Below, piece after piece: positions 31,725-40,442 of a DNA stretch of 43,794 bases. Location: contig NZ_JAEDAL010000012.1 of the NCBI RefSeq assembly GCF_016093295.1, forward strand, positions 1 through 43,794. The letters run 5' to 3'. The notes below the pieces were generated by a model that worked only from the letters and a program-made list of their open reading frames with translations, ran no database searches and had not been told where the DNA came from. The DNA is from Inhella gelatinilytica. Lineage in GTDB: Bacteria; Pseudomonadota; Gammaproteobacteria; Burkholderiales; Burkholderiaceae_C. The position numbers and the translations under genes are program-made. Position 1 is the first letter of the stretch. Each line of letters opens with the position of its first letter.

Positions 31725-32522
31725 TCACTGGTCGGACTGGGCCGACACGCGAACGAAAGTCGCCAATTGTTCCAGCCCGCCGCCACTGCGCATGCCCCGC
31801 ACCGGGCAAGCGTCCGCGTAATCGGCCCCAAAAGCGAGCCGAACGTGACGTCCGTCCGCCCGGCAGCGGTTGGACACATCAAAGGCCACCCAGCCGGCGG
31901 GCAAGCGCACCTCGGCCCAGGCGTGGCTGGCAACGTGTTCGGCGTCCGTGGCCAGATAGCCGCTGACGTAACGGGCCGGCAAGCCCAACTCCCGCGCGCA
32001 AGCGATGAACACCTGCGCATGGTCTTGGCACACGCCGTGCCCGGTGGCGAAGGCCTGGGCGGCCGAAGTGGCGGCATCGGTGCCGCCCTGGATGTAAGGC
32101 ATGTGCCCGAGCAGCGCCTCGATCAAGCCCATCAACCCCGCCTCGGGCTCGGCCCGAATGGCAGCGGCGTGCGCGGCCGCAAAGGCTTGGATGGCCGCGT
32201 CGGGCGTGGTGAGCGGCGTGGCGCGCAGGAACACGTGCGGCGGCAACGCACCGTCGGGCTCGGGCACCTGCGGCCCGTCGGGCGTTTCCACTTCGCCGAA
32301 GGCGCGCAGATGGATTTCACGCCGGTCGCCCTCGAGCGTGAGCACATGGAGGGTGTTGCCCCAAGCGTCCATTGCCTGCACGGCGGCACCGGGCAGGTCC
32401 AGCTGCCAGCGGCGCACGACCAAACCTGGCGTGGGGCGCGGGCTCAGGCGCAGGTACTGGGTGCTGAAGCGCAGCGGCGCGTCATAGCGGTAGGTGGTGT
32501 CGTGAGCAATGTGCAGGAGCAT
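31725..32522 (-). CDS. Transglutaminase-like cysteine protease/amidase domain protein
   Basis: 265 aa. An N-terminal beta domain (LHIAHDTTYRYDAPLRFSTQYLRLSPRPT in parts) is typical of bacterial transglutaminase-like proteins. The core follows, with catalytic Cys165 (GHGVCQDHAQ), His200 (ASHAWAEV) and Asp215 (VAFDVSN). Such proteins cleave or form amide bonds in peptides. The ribosome-binding site before ATG 32522 is weak (GAAAG). The gene belongs to the Anbu operon; 91 bp with two strong hairpins separate it from the alpha-E gene. It likely processes the product of the ATP-grasp ligase, an idea drawn from comparative genomics of this gene set. Confidence 0.92.
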   Translation of the reverse strand: MLLHIAHDTTYRYDAPLRFSTQYLRLSPRPTPGLVVRRWQLDLPGAAVQAMDAWGNTLHVLTLEGDRREIHLRAFGEVETPDGPQVPEPDGALPPHVFLRATPLTTPDAAIQAFAAAHAAAIRAEPEAGLMGLIEALLGHMPYIQGGTDAATSAAQAFATGHGVCQDHAQVFIACARELGLPARYVSGYLATDAEHVASHAWAEVRLPAGWVAFDVSNRCRADGRHVRLAFGADYADACPVRGMRSGGGLEQLATFVRVSAQSDQ

Positions 32523-32538
32523 GAAAGGCTTTCAAGAT

Positions 32539-32588
32539 CCGTGTTCGCCGGGCCGCCCCGAGAACACGGGGCCCCCTCGGGAGGGGGC
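32539..32588 (-). repeat. Two tandem perfect hairpins in the intercistronic gap of the Anbu operon
   Basis: Hairpin 1: CCGTGTTC (32539-32546) and GAACACGG (32562-32569), 15-nt loop. Hairpin 2: GCCCCCTC (32571-32578) and GAGGGGGC (32581-32588), GG loop. A following GGGGGC at 32603-32608 could pair alternatively with GCCCCC. No T run follows. It may be a dispersed extragenic palindrome or an mRNA processing site that tunes the downstream genes. Confidence 0.5.
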
Positions 32589-32613
32589 GACCGCAGGGAG
32601 ACCGGGGGCGACG

Positions 32614-33582
32614 TCAATGCGCCTCAAAGTAAGCGCGACTGATGGCACTCGACAACTGAGCGCTTTCGTCCAGGAAGTGCGTGATCCAAGCATGCAGGCC
32701 GGTATCCAGAATGGCGTCGATGTCAGCGTGCTGCAGCTTCAGCGCCATCTGGCCGGCCAGGAGCTTGGGCGTGCGGCCGGCATCGAGACTGCCCGCTTGG
32801 CATTGGATCTCGGGCAGAACGGCCGCCACCTGCGCGGCGCAGCTGCGCAAGCTGCGCGGCACGTCGCCGCGCAAGATCAGCAGCTCGGCCACGCGGCGGG
32901 CGTCCAGGCTGTCGCGGTAGACCGCGTGGTAGGCCTCGAACGCAGACAGCGAGCGCAACAGCGCACTCCAGGCGTAGAACTCGGCACTGCTGTCCTGGCG
33001 TGCGGCCACGGGCTGCAGGCTGTCCTCGGCGGGCTCAATGAGCTGGCTCTTCACGTCCAGCAAGCGCGCCGTGTTGTCGGCCCGCTCGATGAAGGTGCCC
33101 AGGCGGATGAAACAGTAGGCGTCATTGCGCTGCAGCGTGCCCACCGTGGCACCGCGCATCTGGTGGCTGCGCTCCTTCACCCAGTCGAAAAAGGCGGAGG
33201 GGCTGCCGCTCAGCCGCTTGGGCAGGCCCTTGGCTTCCAGCCAAGTCGCGTTGACGGCCTCCCACATTTCGGCGGTGATTTGCCCGCGCACGGCATGCGC
33301 GTTCTCGCGGCTGGCGCGCAGGCAAGAGACGACCGAGGCGGGGTTGTCGAGGTCGAGCGCCATGAACTCGAACAGGCGTTTGGCGTCGAACTTGGTGTGT
33401 TTGGCTTGGTAGGCCTGCAGGGCGCCCGTGACGGCCAGGGGCGCGGCCAGCTCGGTGGCGGCGCCGCGGCTTTGGGGCATGAGGCTCAGAGACTGCGTGA
33501 CGTCGAGCATGCGCACGAGGTTTTCGGCGCGCTCCATGTAGCGGCTCATCCAGTAGAGCTGGGAGGCGGTGCGGGACAGCAT
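32614..33582 (-). CDS. Alpha-E domain-containing protein
   Basis: 322 aa, all-helical. It begins MLSRTASQLYWMSRYMERAENLVRMLDV, the alpha-E family signature, and keeps later conserved pieces (ERADNTARLLDVKSQL; WSALLRSLSAFEAYH). The biochemical role is unknown; it nearly always travels with circularly permuted ATP-grasp and transglutaminase-like genes. The start codon overlaps the ATP-grasp stop by one base (TGATG) with AAGGAGGT 6 nt upstream, so the two are translationally coupled and probably work as a complex. Confidence 0.93.
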   Translation of the reverse strand: MLSRTASQLYWMSRYMERAENLVRMLDVTQSLSLMPQSRGAATELAAPLAVTGALQAYQAKHTKFDAKRLFEFMALDLDNPASVVSCLRASRENAHAVRGQITAEMWEAVNATWLEAKGLPKRLSGSPSAFFDWVKERSHQMRGATVGTLQRNDAYCFIRLGTFIERADNTARLLDVKSQLIEPAEDSLQPVAARQDSSAEFYAWSALLRSLSAFEAYHAVYRDSLDARRVAELLILRGDVPRSLRSCAAQVAAVLPEIQCQAGSLDAGRTPKLLAGQMALKLQHADIDAILDTGLHAWITHFLDESAQLSSAISRAYFEAH

Positions 33583-35030
33583 CAGTTCACCTCCTTGGTC
33601 TCAGGGGCTTCCAAGATCCAGGTGTCCTTGGTGCCCCCCCCTTGGCTGCTGTTGACGACGAGCGAGCCCGCTTTCAGCGCCACGCGCGTCAGCCCGCCGG
33701 CCACCATGTTGACCTCGCGCCCCGTGAGCACGAAGGGCCGCAGATCGATGTGCCGCGGCGCAATGCCGTTCTCCACGAAGGTGGGGCAGCTGCTCAGTGC
33801 CAGCGTGGGTTGGGCGATGTAGTTGCTGGGGTCGGCCTTGACGCGCTCGGCGAACTCCGCAATCTCCGCCTGCGTGGCCGCGGGGCCCACCAACATGCCG
33901 TAGCCACCCGCGCCGTGCACCTCTTTCACCACCAGATCCTTCAGGTTCGCCAGCACATGGGCGCAGTCTTCGGCCTTGCGGCACTGCCAAGTGGGCACGT
34001 TGCGCAAGATCGGCTCCTCGCCCAGGTAAAAGCGCACCATGTCGGGCACGTAGGGGTAGATGGACTTGTCGTCCGCAACGCCGGTGCCGATGGCGTTGGC
34101 CAGCACCACGTGGCCCAGCTTGTAAACACTAAGCAGACCGGGCACGCCCAGCATGGAGTCGGCGCGGAAGGCCAACGGGTCGAGGAAGGCGTCGTCGATG
34201 CGGCGGTAGATCACGTCCACCCGCTTGGGGCCGACCGTGGTGCGCATGAAGAGGTAGCCGCCTTTCACGAATAGGTCTTGGCCTTCTACCAGTTCCACCC
34301 CCATTTGCTGGGCGAGGAAGGCATGCTCAAAGTAGGCGCTGTTGGCCGGGCCTGGGGTGAGCACCACCACGGTCGGGTCCTCGGTGGTGGCCGACTGGCG
34401 CAGCGCGTTCAGCAGCAGCGTGGGGTAGTGGGCCACGGGCGCCACGGCGTACTGGTCGAACAGCTCGGGGAAGAGCCGCATCATCATTTTGCGGTTTTCG
34501 AGCATGTAGCTCACGCCGCTGGGCACACGCAGGTTGTCCTCCAACACGTAGTAGTGGCCGTCGGCGTGGCGGATCAGGTCCACCCCCGTGATGTGCGCGT
34601 AGACCTGGTGCGGCAGGTCCAGGCCCTGCATGGCCGGCTGGTATTGCGCGTTGGCAAACACCTGGTCGGCCGGAATCAAGCCCGCCTTGACGATGGCGTG
34701 CTCGTGATAGATGTCATGCAGGAAGCGGTTGAGCGCATTCACCCGCTGCCGCAGGCCCTGCTGCAGCGTGGCCCATTCGTCGGCCGGCACGATGCGGGGC
34801 ACGGTGTCGAAGGGGATCAGGCGCTCGGCACCGGCCTCATCTCCGTAGACGGCAAAGGTGATGCCCACCTTGTGGAACAGCAGGTCGGCCTCCGCCCGCT
34901 TGGCAGCCAGCGCCTGGGGCGTTTGGGCCTGCAGCCAGTCGGCAAAGCCCTGGTACTGCGGCCGGATGGCGCCACTGGCCAGCAGCATTTCGTCAAAGTG
35001 ATGGGGCGGCGGAAGTTGAAGGGCGTGCAT
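33582..35030 (-). CDS. Circularly permuted ATP-grasp peptide-ligase-like protein
   Basis: 482 aa. The family pattern is complete: FDEMLLASGAIRPQYQGFADWL near the start, GITFAVYGDEAGAERLIPFDTVPRIV (parts), DLIRHADGHYYVLEDNLRVPSGVSYMLENR, VVVLTPGPANSAYFEHAFLAQQMGVELVEGQDL, and VVKEVHGAGGYGMLVGP. ATP-grasp enzymes form carboxylate-amine bonds through an acyl-phosphate; this permuted branch is predicted to make small peptides or peptide tags. ATG 35030 has AGGAG 4 nt upstream. It is the first gene of a four-gene operon ending with Anbu. The substrate is unknown. Confidence 0.93.
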   Translation of the reverse strand: MHALQLPPPHHFDEMLLASGAIRPQYQGFADWLQAQTPQALAAKRAEADLLFHKVGITFAVYGDEAGAERLIPFDTVPRIVPADEWATLQQGLRQRVNALNRFLHDIYHEHAIVKAGLIPADQVFANAQYQPAMQGLDLPHQVYAHITGVDLIRHADGHYYVLEDNLRVPSGVSYMLENRKMMMRLFPELFDQYAVAPVAHYPTLLLNALRQSATTEDPTVVVLTPGPANSAYFEHAFLAQQMGVELVEGQDLFVKGGYLFMRTTVGPKRVDVIYRRIDDAFLDPLAFRADSMLGVPGLLSVYKLGHVVLANAIGTGVADDKSIYPYVPDMVRFYLGEEPILRNVPTWQCRKAEDCAHVLANLKDLVVKEVHGAGGYGMLVGPAATQAEIAEFAERVKADPSNYIAQPTLALSSCPTFVENGIAPRHIDLRPFVLTGREVNMVAGGLTRVALKAGSLVVNSSQGGGTKDTWILEAPETKEVN

Positions 35031-35213
35031 ACGTCTCCTGGTGGCACAGAGGCTGAAAGCAAACCTTGTGCCTGCTCGTTCTGTACCCAAGCATGCCCGA
35101 GCCGCGCCAATTTGGGGCTAAGGGTCGGCCCCCGCCCCACGAGCTTACGAAGCCTGCACCAAAGCGGCGCAGATCGGGCGCCTAGGAGCCCGCATCCTCT
35201 GGTCGTCTGCAGG

Positions 35214-36170
35214 TCAAGCCCTCAAGGCTTCCCGCGTGGCCTCGGCCTCGGCCCGCAGCCAGTCACAGAAATGCTGAACCTCGGGCTTGTGGGCCGCGCC
35301 CTCGCTCAGGCGCAGCCAGTACTGGGCCGGAGTTTGCAGCCGCCGTGCGGGGCCAAAGCTTTCGATCAGTTCGCCGCTGGCCAGTTGCGGCAGCACCAAG
35401 GGCAGGCGCGCCAAGGCCACCGCCTGCCCCGAGAGGGCGGCCTGCACCTGCTGGTGAGTGAAGTTCAACAGCAGCCACCGGCGCGGCTCCAGGTCGGGCA
35501 GGCCCTGGGCCTTGAGCCAGTTGCGCCATTTCGCATGCACATTGGCGGGGCGGTCATCGTCTTCCTCGGCCAGGGTGTGGCCGACCAGATCGGCGGGCTC
35601 GCGCAACGGGGGCAGGTTGAACTGCTCGCCGCGCAGCACGCGCGCGGGGCTGTGCACGGGTGTCAGCACCTCGCCAAACAAGGCTTCCGCCCGACCCTGG
35701 CGGGGCGACTGGAGGAAATAACCCAGCCCGAGGTCGAAGCCCGCGGCCTCCAGGTCTTGGGTCTGATCATTGGCCGAAATGCGGATGTCCAGTTGCGGGT
35801 GCTGACGCTGGAAGGCTTCCAGGCGCGGCAGCAGCCAGAGGCTGGCAAACGAAGGAAAGGTGGTGAGGTGGATGACCTGCCGCCCGGCATCGCGGCGCAT
35901 TTGCCGCACGGTCTGGTCCAACTGCGCCAGCACGGGCAGCGTCGCCGCCCGCAGTTGGTGGCCCGCGCCGGTGAGCGCCACATGGCGCGTGCCGCGCTCA
36001 AAGAGCAGCAACCCCAGCTCGTCCTCCAAGGCCTTGATCTGGCGGCTCACCGCCGGCTGGGTCAGGTGCAACTCCTCGGCAGCGGCCCGAAAGTTCAGAA
36101 GCCGTGCCACTGCCTCGAAGGTGCGCAGCGGGCCAATGTTCAGGGGGCGGGTCCGGATCGATTTATTCAT
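35214..36170 (-). CDS. LysR family transcriptional regulator, GcvA-like
   Basis: 318 aa. The helix-turn-helix (about residues 12-70: PLRTFEAVARLLNFRAAAEELHLTQPAVSRQIKALEDELGLLLFERGTRHVALTGAG, seen in parts) is of the GcvA subgroup. A substrate-binding-like effector domain follows. ATG 36170 gives the start MNKSIRTRPLNIGPL; a TTG at 36176 is less likely. It is divergent from a DUF2917 gene, a pairing that suggests control of that small gene, across about 100 bp of intergenic DNA. Confidence 0.9.
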   Translation of the reverse strand: MNKSIRTRPLNIGPLRTFEAVARLLNFRAAAEELHLTQPAVSRQIKALEDELGLLLFERGTRHVALTGAGHQLRAATLPVLAQLDQTVRQMRRDAGRQVIHLTTFPSFASLWLLPRLEAFQRQHPQLDIRISANDQTQDLEAAGFDLGLGYFLQSPRQGRAEALFGEVLTPVHSPARVLRGEQFNLPPLREPADLVGHTLAEEDDDRPANVHAKWRNWLKAQGLPDLEPRRWLLLNFTHQQVQAALSGQAVALARLPLVLPQLASGELIESFGPARRLQTPAQYWLRLSEGAAHKPEVQHFCDWLRAEAEATREALRA

Positions 36171-36271
36171 AACCAAATCGCATCAATGTGCGCCAGGATT
36201 GTGATTGGCCTTTCAGGTCACTGTCTAGAAGAATTGCCTCCATCGCCAACATGGCGGAAGCGGAGAGAGAC

Positions 36272-36514
36272 ATGGAAACGCATCAATCATCTACCCCTTG
36301 GATGCTCCAACCACGACAGGTTTGGCGCCACCGCGTGCAGCGCGCGGAGAAGCTCTCGGTGCGCAGCGGTCGCCTCTGGCTGACCCGCGAGGGCAGCCTG
36401 GACGCCCCGGCAGAGGACCGGGTGCTGGAGGCAGGTCAGGCCCTCTTTTTGCGGGAGGGTCAGGACTGGGTGGTGGAGGCCTTGCGTCCCGCCGTCTTCG
36501 ACTTGCGCGGCTGA
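36272..36514 (+). CDS. DUF2917 domain-containing small protein
   Basis: 80 aa with the DUF2917 pattern: WRHRVQRAEKLSVRSGRLWLTREG, then DRVLEAGQALFLREGQDWVVEAL, which suggests a small cupin-like beta fold. Function unknown. ATG 36272 is chosen because GGAG lies 6-7 nt upstream; an in-frame ATG at 36251 would add seven residues. It is divergent from a LysR gene. Its last 55 bp overlap the 3' end of the TfoX-like gene on the other strand. Confidence 0.8.
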   Translation: METHQSSTPWMLQPRQVWRHRVQRAEKLSVRSGRLWLTREGSLDAPAEDRVLEAGQALFLREGQDWVVEALRPAVFDLRG

Positions 36515-36855
36515 GCCGTCTTGCGGGCCGCGAGTGCAGCCTCCAGCGCGCGTTGCGCCCAGGGGCGCATCTCCGCGGGGGACTCCAACGCTTGCTCGGG
36601 CGCGGTCCAGTAGTTCAAGCTAGCGCTCGTTCCATCTTTCATCGGGTAGACAAAGCGCTCGCAACCCGCGGCCTCAAAGGCCGGCCGATGGGCCTCGCTG
36701 ACCTTGAGGTAGAGGCGATCGAACGCAATCAGGGCGATGAAGAGCTCATCCACATAGAGACCCACCCCGCCAAACATGCGCCGGGCACGCGTGGGCCCCA
36801 GACTTTGCAGCAACTCGATGCAATGCAGGGCAAAGGGGTCAGTGGGTTGGGTCAT
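36460..36855 (-). CDS. TfoX/Sxy N-terminal domain protein
   Basis: 131 aa. The TfoX N-terminal domain covers about residues 5-100: CIELLQSLGPTRARRMFGGVGLYVDELFIALIAFDRLYLKVSE, read in parts, then FVYPMKDGTSASLNYW. The C-terminal TfoX domain of competence regulators is missing, and the tail is basic (ARKTAQPRKSKTAGRKAS), so a competence role is not implied. ATG 36855 has no clear ribosome-binding site. The 3' end overlaps the DUF2917 gene by 55 bp in antisense. Confidence 0.87.
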   Translation of the reverse strand: MTQPTDPFALHCIELLQSLGPTRARRMFGGVGLYVDELFIALIAFDRLYLKVSEAHRPAFEAAGCERFVYPMKDGTSASLNYWTAPEQALESPAEMRPWAQRALEAALAARKTAQPRKSKTAGRKASTTQS

Positions 36856-37011
36856 GGTGCGCGCCGCGCTCGGGATGGGTGTCCGCCGTGATTCTGCGCG
36901 GGACGAAGCGCCCAGGGGTGCGAGCCATCTGCATCTTGTCCAGCCCCAAGAATGAGGGCAAACCGCGGGGCGACGCCCGGTTTACGGCTGGCGGTGGCAA
37001 CATGCCGCCCC

Positions 37012-39105
37012 ATGCGCAAACTCCTGCTCCCCCTGCTGCTCGCTGCCGGCTTCACCGCCGCCGGCGCCCGTGACAACCCGCTGTTCCAGCCTTCCTAGCT
37101 GCCATTGGGCTACCCCCACTTCGACCAGGTTCAAGACGCCGATTTCGCCCCGGCACTGCTCGCCGGCATGGCCCTGCACTGGCGCGAGGTGGATGTAATT
37201 CTGAGCAACCCCGCCCCGCCGAGCTTTGCCAACACCGTCGAGGCCTTGGAGCGTGCCGGCCGTCTGCTGGGCCGGACACAAACCTTGCTGGGCGGACTGA
37301 GCGCAGTGGACAACAACCCGGCGCGTCAGACGCTTCAGCAACGCTTTGCGCCGGAGTTGGCGGCCCACCGCGACCGCGTGCTGCTGGACCCGCGCCACTT
37401 CGCACGCCTCGACGCTCTGCTGCAATCCAAGCCCAAGCTGGATGCCGAGCAACAGCGCCTGCTCGAGCGCATGCACCGCAACCTGCGCCGCGCCGGTGCC
37501 CAATTGCCCGCAGAGCAACAGCAGCGCCTGCGCGCGATCAACGGCGAATTGGCGCAAATGGGTGCCGAGTTCAACCGCAAGGTGCTCGCCGGCGTCAACG
37601 CGTCGGCCGTCTTCGTCAGCGACCGCGCCGAACTCAAGGACCTGAGCGACGCCGAAATCGAGGCCCTGAAGCAAGCCGATGGGCGCTTCAAGATCGCCTT
37701 GCAGAACACGACGGGCCAGCCACTGCTTGAACGATTGCAGCATCGCCCCTTGCGAGAACGCCTGCACCAAGCCTCCATCGCGCGCGGCAGCGCCGGCGAC
37801 GCCAACGACACCACGGCCCTGGTGAGCCGCTTCGCCGCGCTGCGCGCCGAGCGCGCTGCCCTGCTGGGCTATGCCACGCATGCGGACTTCGAGCTCGAAG
37901 TCCAAACGGCCAAAGAGGTGAAAACCGTCAACCAACTGCTGCGCCAGCTGGCGCCGGCTGCCGTTGCCAAGGCGCGCGAGGAACAGGCCCTGCTGCAGCA
38001 ACTCGCCGACCGCGAGCAAGACCACGCCGGCCAGCCCCGTTTCGCCCTGCAGGCATGGGACTGGGCCTACTACAGCGAGCGGCAGCGTGCCGTCCAGCAC
38101 GGCTACGACGGCGAACAACTGCGCCCCTATCTGGAACTGCAAAACGTGCTGGAGCGCGGCGTCTTCCATGCCGCCACCCAGCTCTTTGGGATCACCTTCA
38201 AGCGCCGCCACGACCTGCCGACCTACCACCCCGACGTGCAGACCTGGGAAGTCTTCGGGCCGAACGGCAAGACGCGGGCGCTGCTGCTGCTCGACTTCTA
38301 TGCCCGCCCCAGCAAAGGCGGCGGCGCCTGGGCCAATGGTTACGTGCGCCAAAGCCACCTGTTCGGCGAGCAGCCGGTGGTCGGCAACCACATGAACATC
38401 CCCAAGCCGGCCCCCGGCCAGCCCACCCTGCTGACCTGGGATCAGGCCAACACCCTGTTCCACGAGTTCGGCCACAACCTGCACAGCATCCTGTCCGACA
38501 TCCGCTACCCGGGCCTGGCCGGCACACCGCGCGACTATGTCGAGTACCCGTCGCAAGTCAACGAGATGTGGCAGAGCTGGCCCTCGGTATTCAAGCACTA
38601 TGCCCGCCACCACCAGACCGGCGAAGCCATGCCCGAGGCCTTGTTGCAGAAGGTGCTGGGGGCCAAGACCTTCAACCAAGGCTTTGCCACCACCGAGTAC
38701 CTTGCAGCCACGGTGCTCGACCAGCGTTGGCACCAACTGAAATCGGCGGAGGTGCCCAAGCCGGACCAGGTCATGGCCTTCGAAGCCCGCGTGCTCAGCC
38801 AAGAAGGCTTTGGCCCCGAACACACCCTGGTCACGCCGCGCTACCGCACGCCCTATTTCAGCCACATGGTGGGCGGCTACTCCGCCGGCTACTACAGCTA
38901 CCTGTGGAGCGAACTGCTCGACGCGACCACGGTTGAATGGATTGAGAAGCACGGCGGTCTGAACCGCGCCACAGGAGAGGCGCTGCGCCGCCATGTTCTC
39001 TCGATCGGGGGGAGCAAAGACATCATGGCCGAGTTCCAGAAGATGGTCGGCACCCCGCCGCAACTCGACCCCTACCTGCGCCGGCGCGGCCTCCAGCTCC
39101 GCTGA
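37012..39105 (+). pseudogene. M3 family (Dcp/oligopeptidase A-type) metallopeptidase interrupted by an in-frame amber codon
   Basis: The frame opens at ATG 37012 with a signal peptide (MRKLLLPLLLAAGFTAAGA) and the expected mature start (RDNPLFQPS), then hits TAG at 37096-37098 (codon 29). It continues without shift as LPLGYPHFDQVQDADFAPALLAGM for another 668 codons to 39105. The zinc site is intact: HEFGH at residues 484-488 of the full frame and the downstream Glu in EYPSQVNEMW. Dcp-type enzymes cleave oligopeptides; the signal peptide implies periplasmic action. Translation could restart at TTG 37105 or ATG 37168 but would lack the signal. The body shows no other damage, so the lesion is recent, is read through, or is a sequence error. 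Confidence 0.85.
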
Positions 39106-39154
39106 CGCGCATCCCGCCGAGCCGCCCATCGCGCGGCCCCTGCAGCCGACTCCA

Positions 39155-40174
39155 TCAAGCCCCAGCGCCCAGCAACGCCCGCTCGCGCGCGGCGCTGAGG
39201 CCCGCCTTGTCGAAGCCCTGCTGATCCGCCGGCAAGCCCTGCCACCAGGCCAGGGTGTCGCGTGCCGTCTCCACCACGCTGCGGGTCTGCAGGCCCCACG
39301 AGACGGCGCGCGCATTGGCATTGCGCATGAAATGGGCGTACTCGCCGTCGGCGGGCAGCCAGAGCGGTAAATCGTTCCAGGGCTTGAGCTCGGCGGCCAG
39401 CAACTCGGCGTCGCTGCGCCACACCCAGCGAGGACGGCGGCCCAGGGCGGCAGCCATCTCGGCCAGCACGGCGCCCAGGTGCATCGCGTCGGGGGCGGTG
39501 TGCACATTCACGGCCCCATGACGGCCCGCTTCAAGCGCTTGCAGCGTGAAGCAGGCCAGATCGCGGGCATCGATCCACTGCACCGCCGCTTCTGGCCGGC
39601 CCGGCGCCAGCACGGGCTCGCCGTCCTGGGCCCGCGCCAGTCGGGCCGGCCAGTAGGTGAAACGCTGCGTCGGGTCCTGGGGGCCCACCACCAGCCCCGG
39701 GCGAATGCGTAGGCAATCAGCCTCAGCCCAGTGCTGCAGCGCGGCCGCTTCAGCCATCGCCTTCAGCGGCCCATAGGTGCGGCCGTTCACCGTGCCGCTC
39801 AGCACCTCAGGGTCGTCGTCGGGCAGGCTGCCCAAAGGGCTGTCTTCTTGGTTGGGCTGCGCAAAGCCCGCATAGGCGGAAACACTGGAAATCAACACGT
39901 AGCGCGCCGCCCGCCCCTGTAGCGCGGCGGCCAGGCTGTGCACCTCGCTGGGCAGGTAGGCACAACAATCCACCACCGCGTCCCAGCGGTCCTGAGGCTG
40001 GCGGAGTGCACGCAGGTCACTGCGACGGTCGCCCACTCGAACGTCCACGCCAGCGGGCCATTCGGTGCAGCTTTTACCACGGTTGAACACCGTGACTTGA
40101 TGCCCGGCGTGCAGCGCCGCTTCGAGCAAATGATGGCCAACGAAGCGGCCACCGCCAATGAATAAAAGTTTCAT
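39155..40174 (-). CDS. NAD-dependent epimerase/dehydratase-like protein (extended SDR)
   Basis: 339 aa. The Rossmann start LLFIGGGRFVGHHLLEAAL has the Gly motif of atypical/extended SDRs, followed by TVFNRGK and, in the active-site region, SSVSAY...TYGPLKAMAE with the Tyr-x3-Lys pair. It resembles chloroplast RNA-binding CSP41-like and isoflavone-reductase-like epimerases annotated simply as NAD-dependent epimerases. The substrate is unknown. ATG 40174 gives the standard N-terminus although its ribosome-binding site is weak. It converges on the M3 peptidase gene with 49 bp between. Confidence 0.87.
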   Translation of the reverse strand: MKLLFIGGGRFVGHHLLEAALHAGHQVTVFNRGKSCTEWPAGVDVRVGDRRSDLRALRQPQDRWDAVVDCCAYLPSEVHSLAAALQGRAARYVLISSVSAYAGFAQPNQEDSPLGSLPDDDPEVLSGTVNGRTYGPLKAMAEAAALQHWAEADCLRIRPGLVVGPQDPTQRFTYWPARLARAQDGEPVLAPGRPEAAVQWIDARDLACFTLQALEAGRHGAVNVHTAPDAMHLGAVLAEMAAALGRRPRWVWRSDAELLAAELKPWNDLPLWLPADGEYAHFMRNANARAVSWGLQTRSVVETARDTLAWWQGLPADQQGFDKAGLSAARERALLGAGA

Positions 40175-40316
40175 GGACTCAGGGTAGCGGACAGAAACAG
40201 GCAGCTGCGCGAGGACGGAGCCAGCCCCGATCCGCTTCCCGCCCCGGGGCCTGCATTCGGTGCCCTGCCACCGCTTGGCCGCCACCTTTGATACACCTTT
40301 GCGCGCTTACCCCTAG

Positions 40317-40332
40317 TCCTCCAAAAGGAGGA
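40317..40332. promoter_or_regulatory. Inverted repeat TCCTCC-AAAA-GGAGGA upstream of the second S8 peptidase gene
   Basis: Perfect 6-bp arms with an AAAA spacer, centred about 118 bp before the start codon. The preceding CCCCTAG gives a CCCCTAGTCCTCC half-element. It matches the inverted repeat of the other S8 gene (16875-16890) in form and distance. Candidate operator; the factor is unknown. Confidence 0.45.
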
Positions 40333-40442
40333 GGCGCCTATCATTCTGGGCACCCGCAATCGGACCCATGGCATGGCGCCCACCCGGCGCAGCAGGCGGT
40401 ACCCGCTCAGAACCCGTGGTCCACCCCTTCGATGGAGTTGAT

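Noticed and set aside
37002-37073. Alternative ATG for the M3 peptidase at 37002, suggesting a frameshift rather than a nonsense codon
   Set aside because: That frame gives an Arg/Pro-rich 24-codon peptide ending in TGA. The ATG at 37012 gives a clear signal peptide in the same frame as the enzyme, so the TAG is a true in-frame stop in this sequence.
36982-39507. 841-aa minus-strand open frame over the M3 peptidase region
   Set aside because: Shadow of the M3 frame, which has the zinc motif. Its length reflects high GC, not coding. It does not rescue the amber codon.
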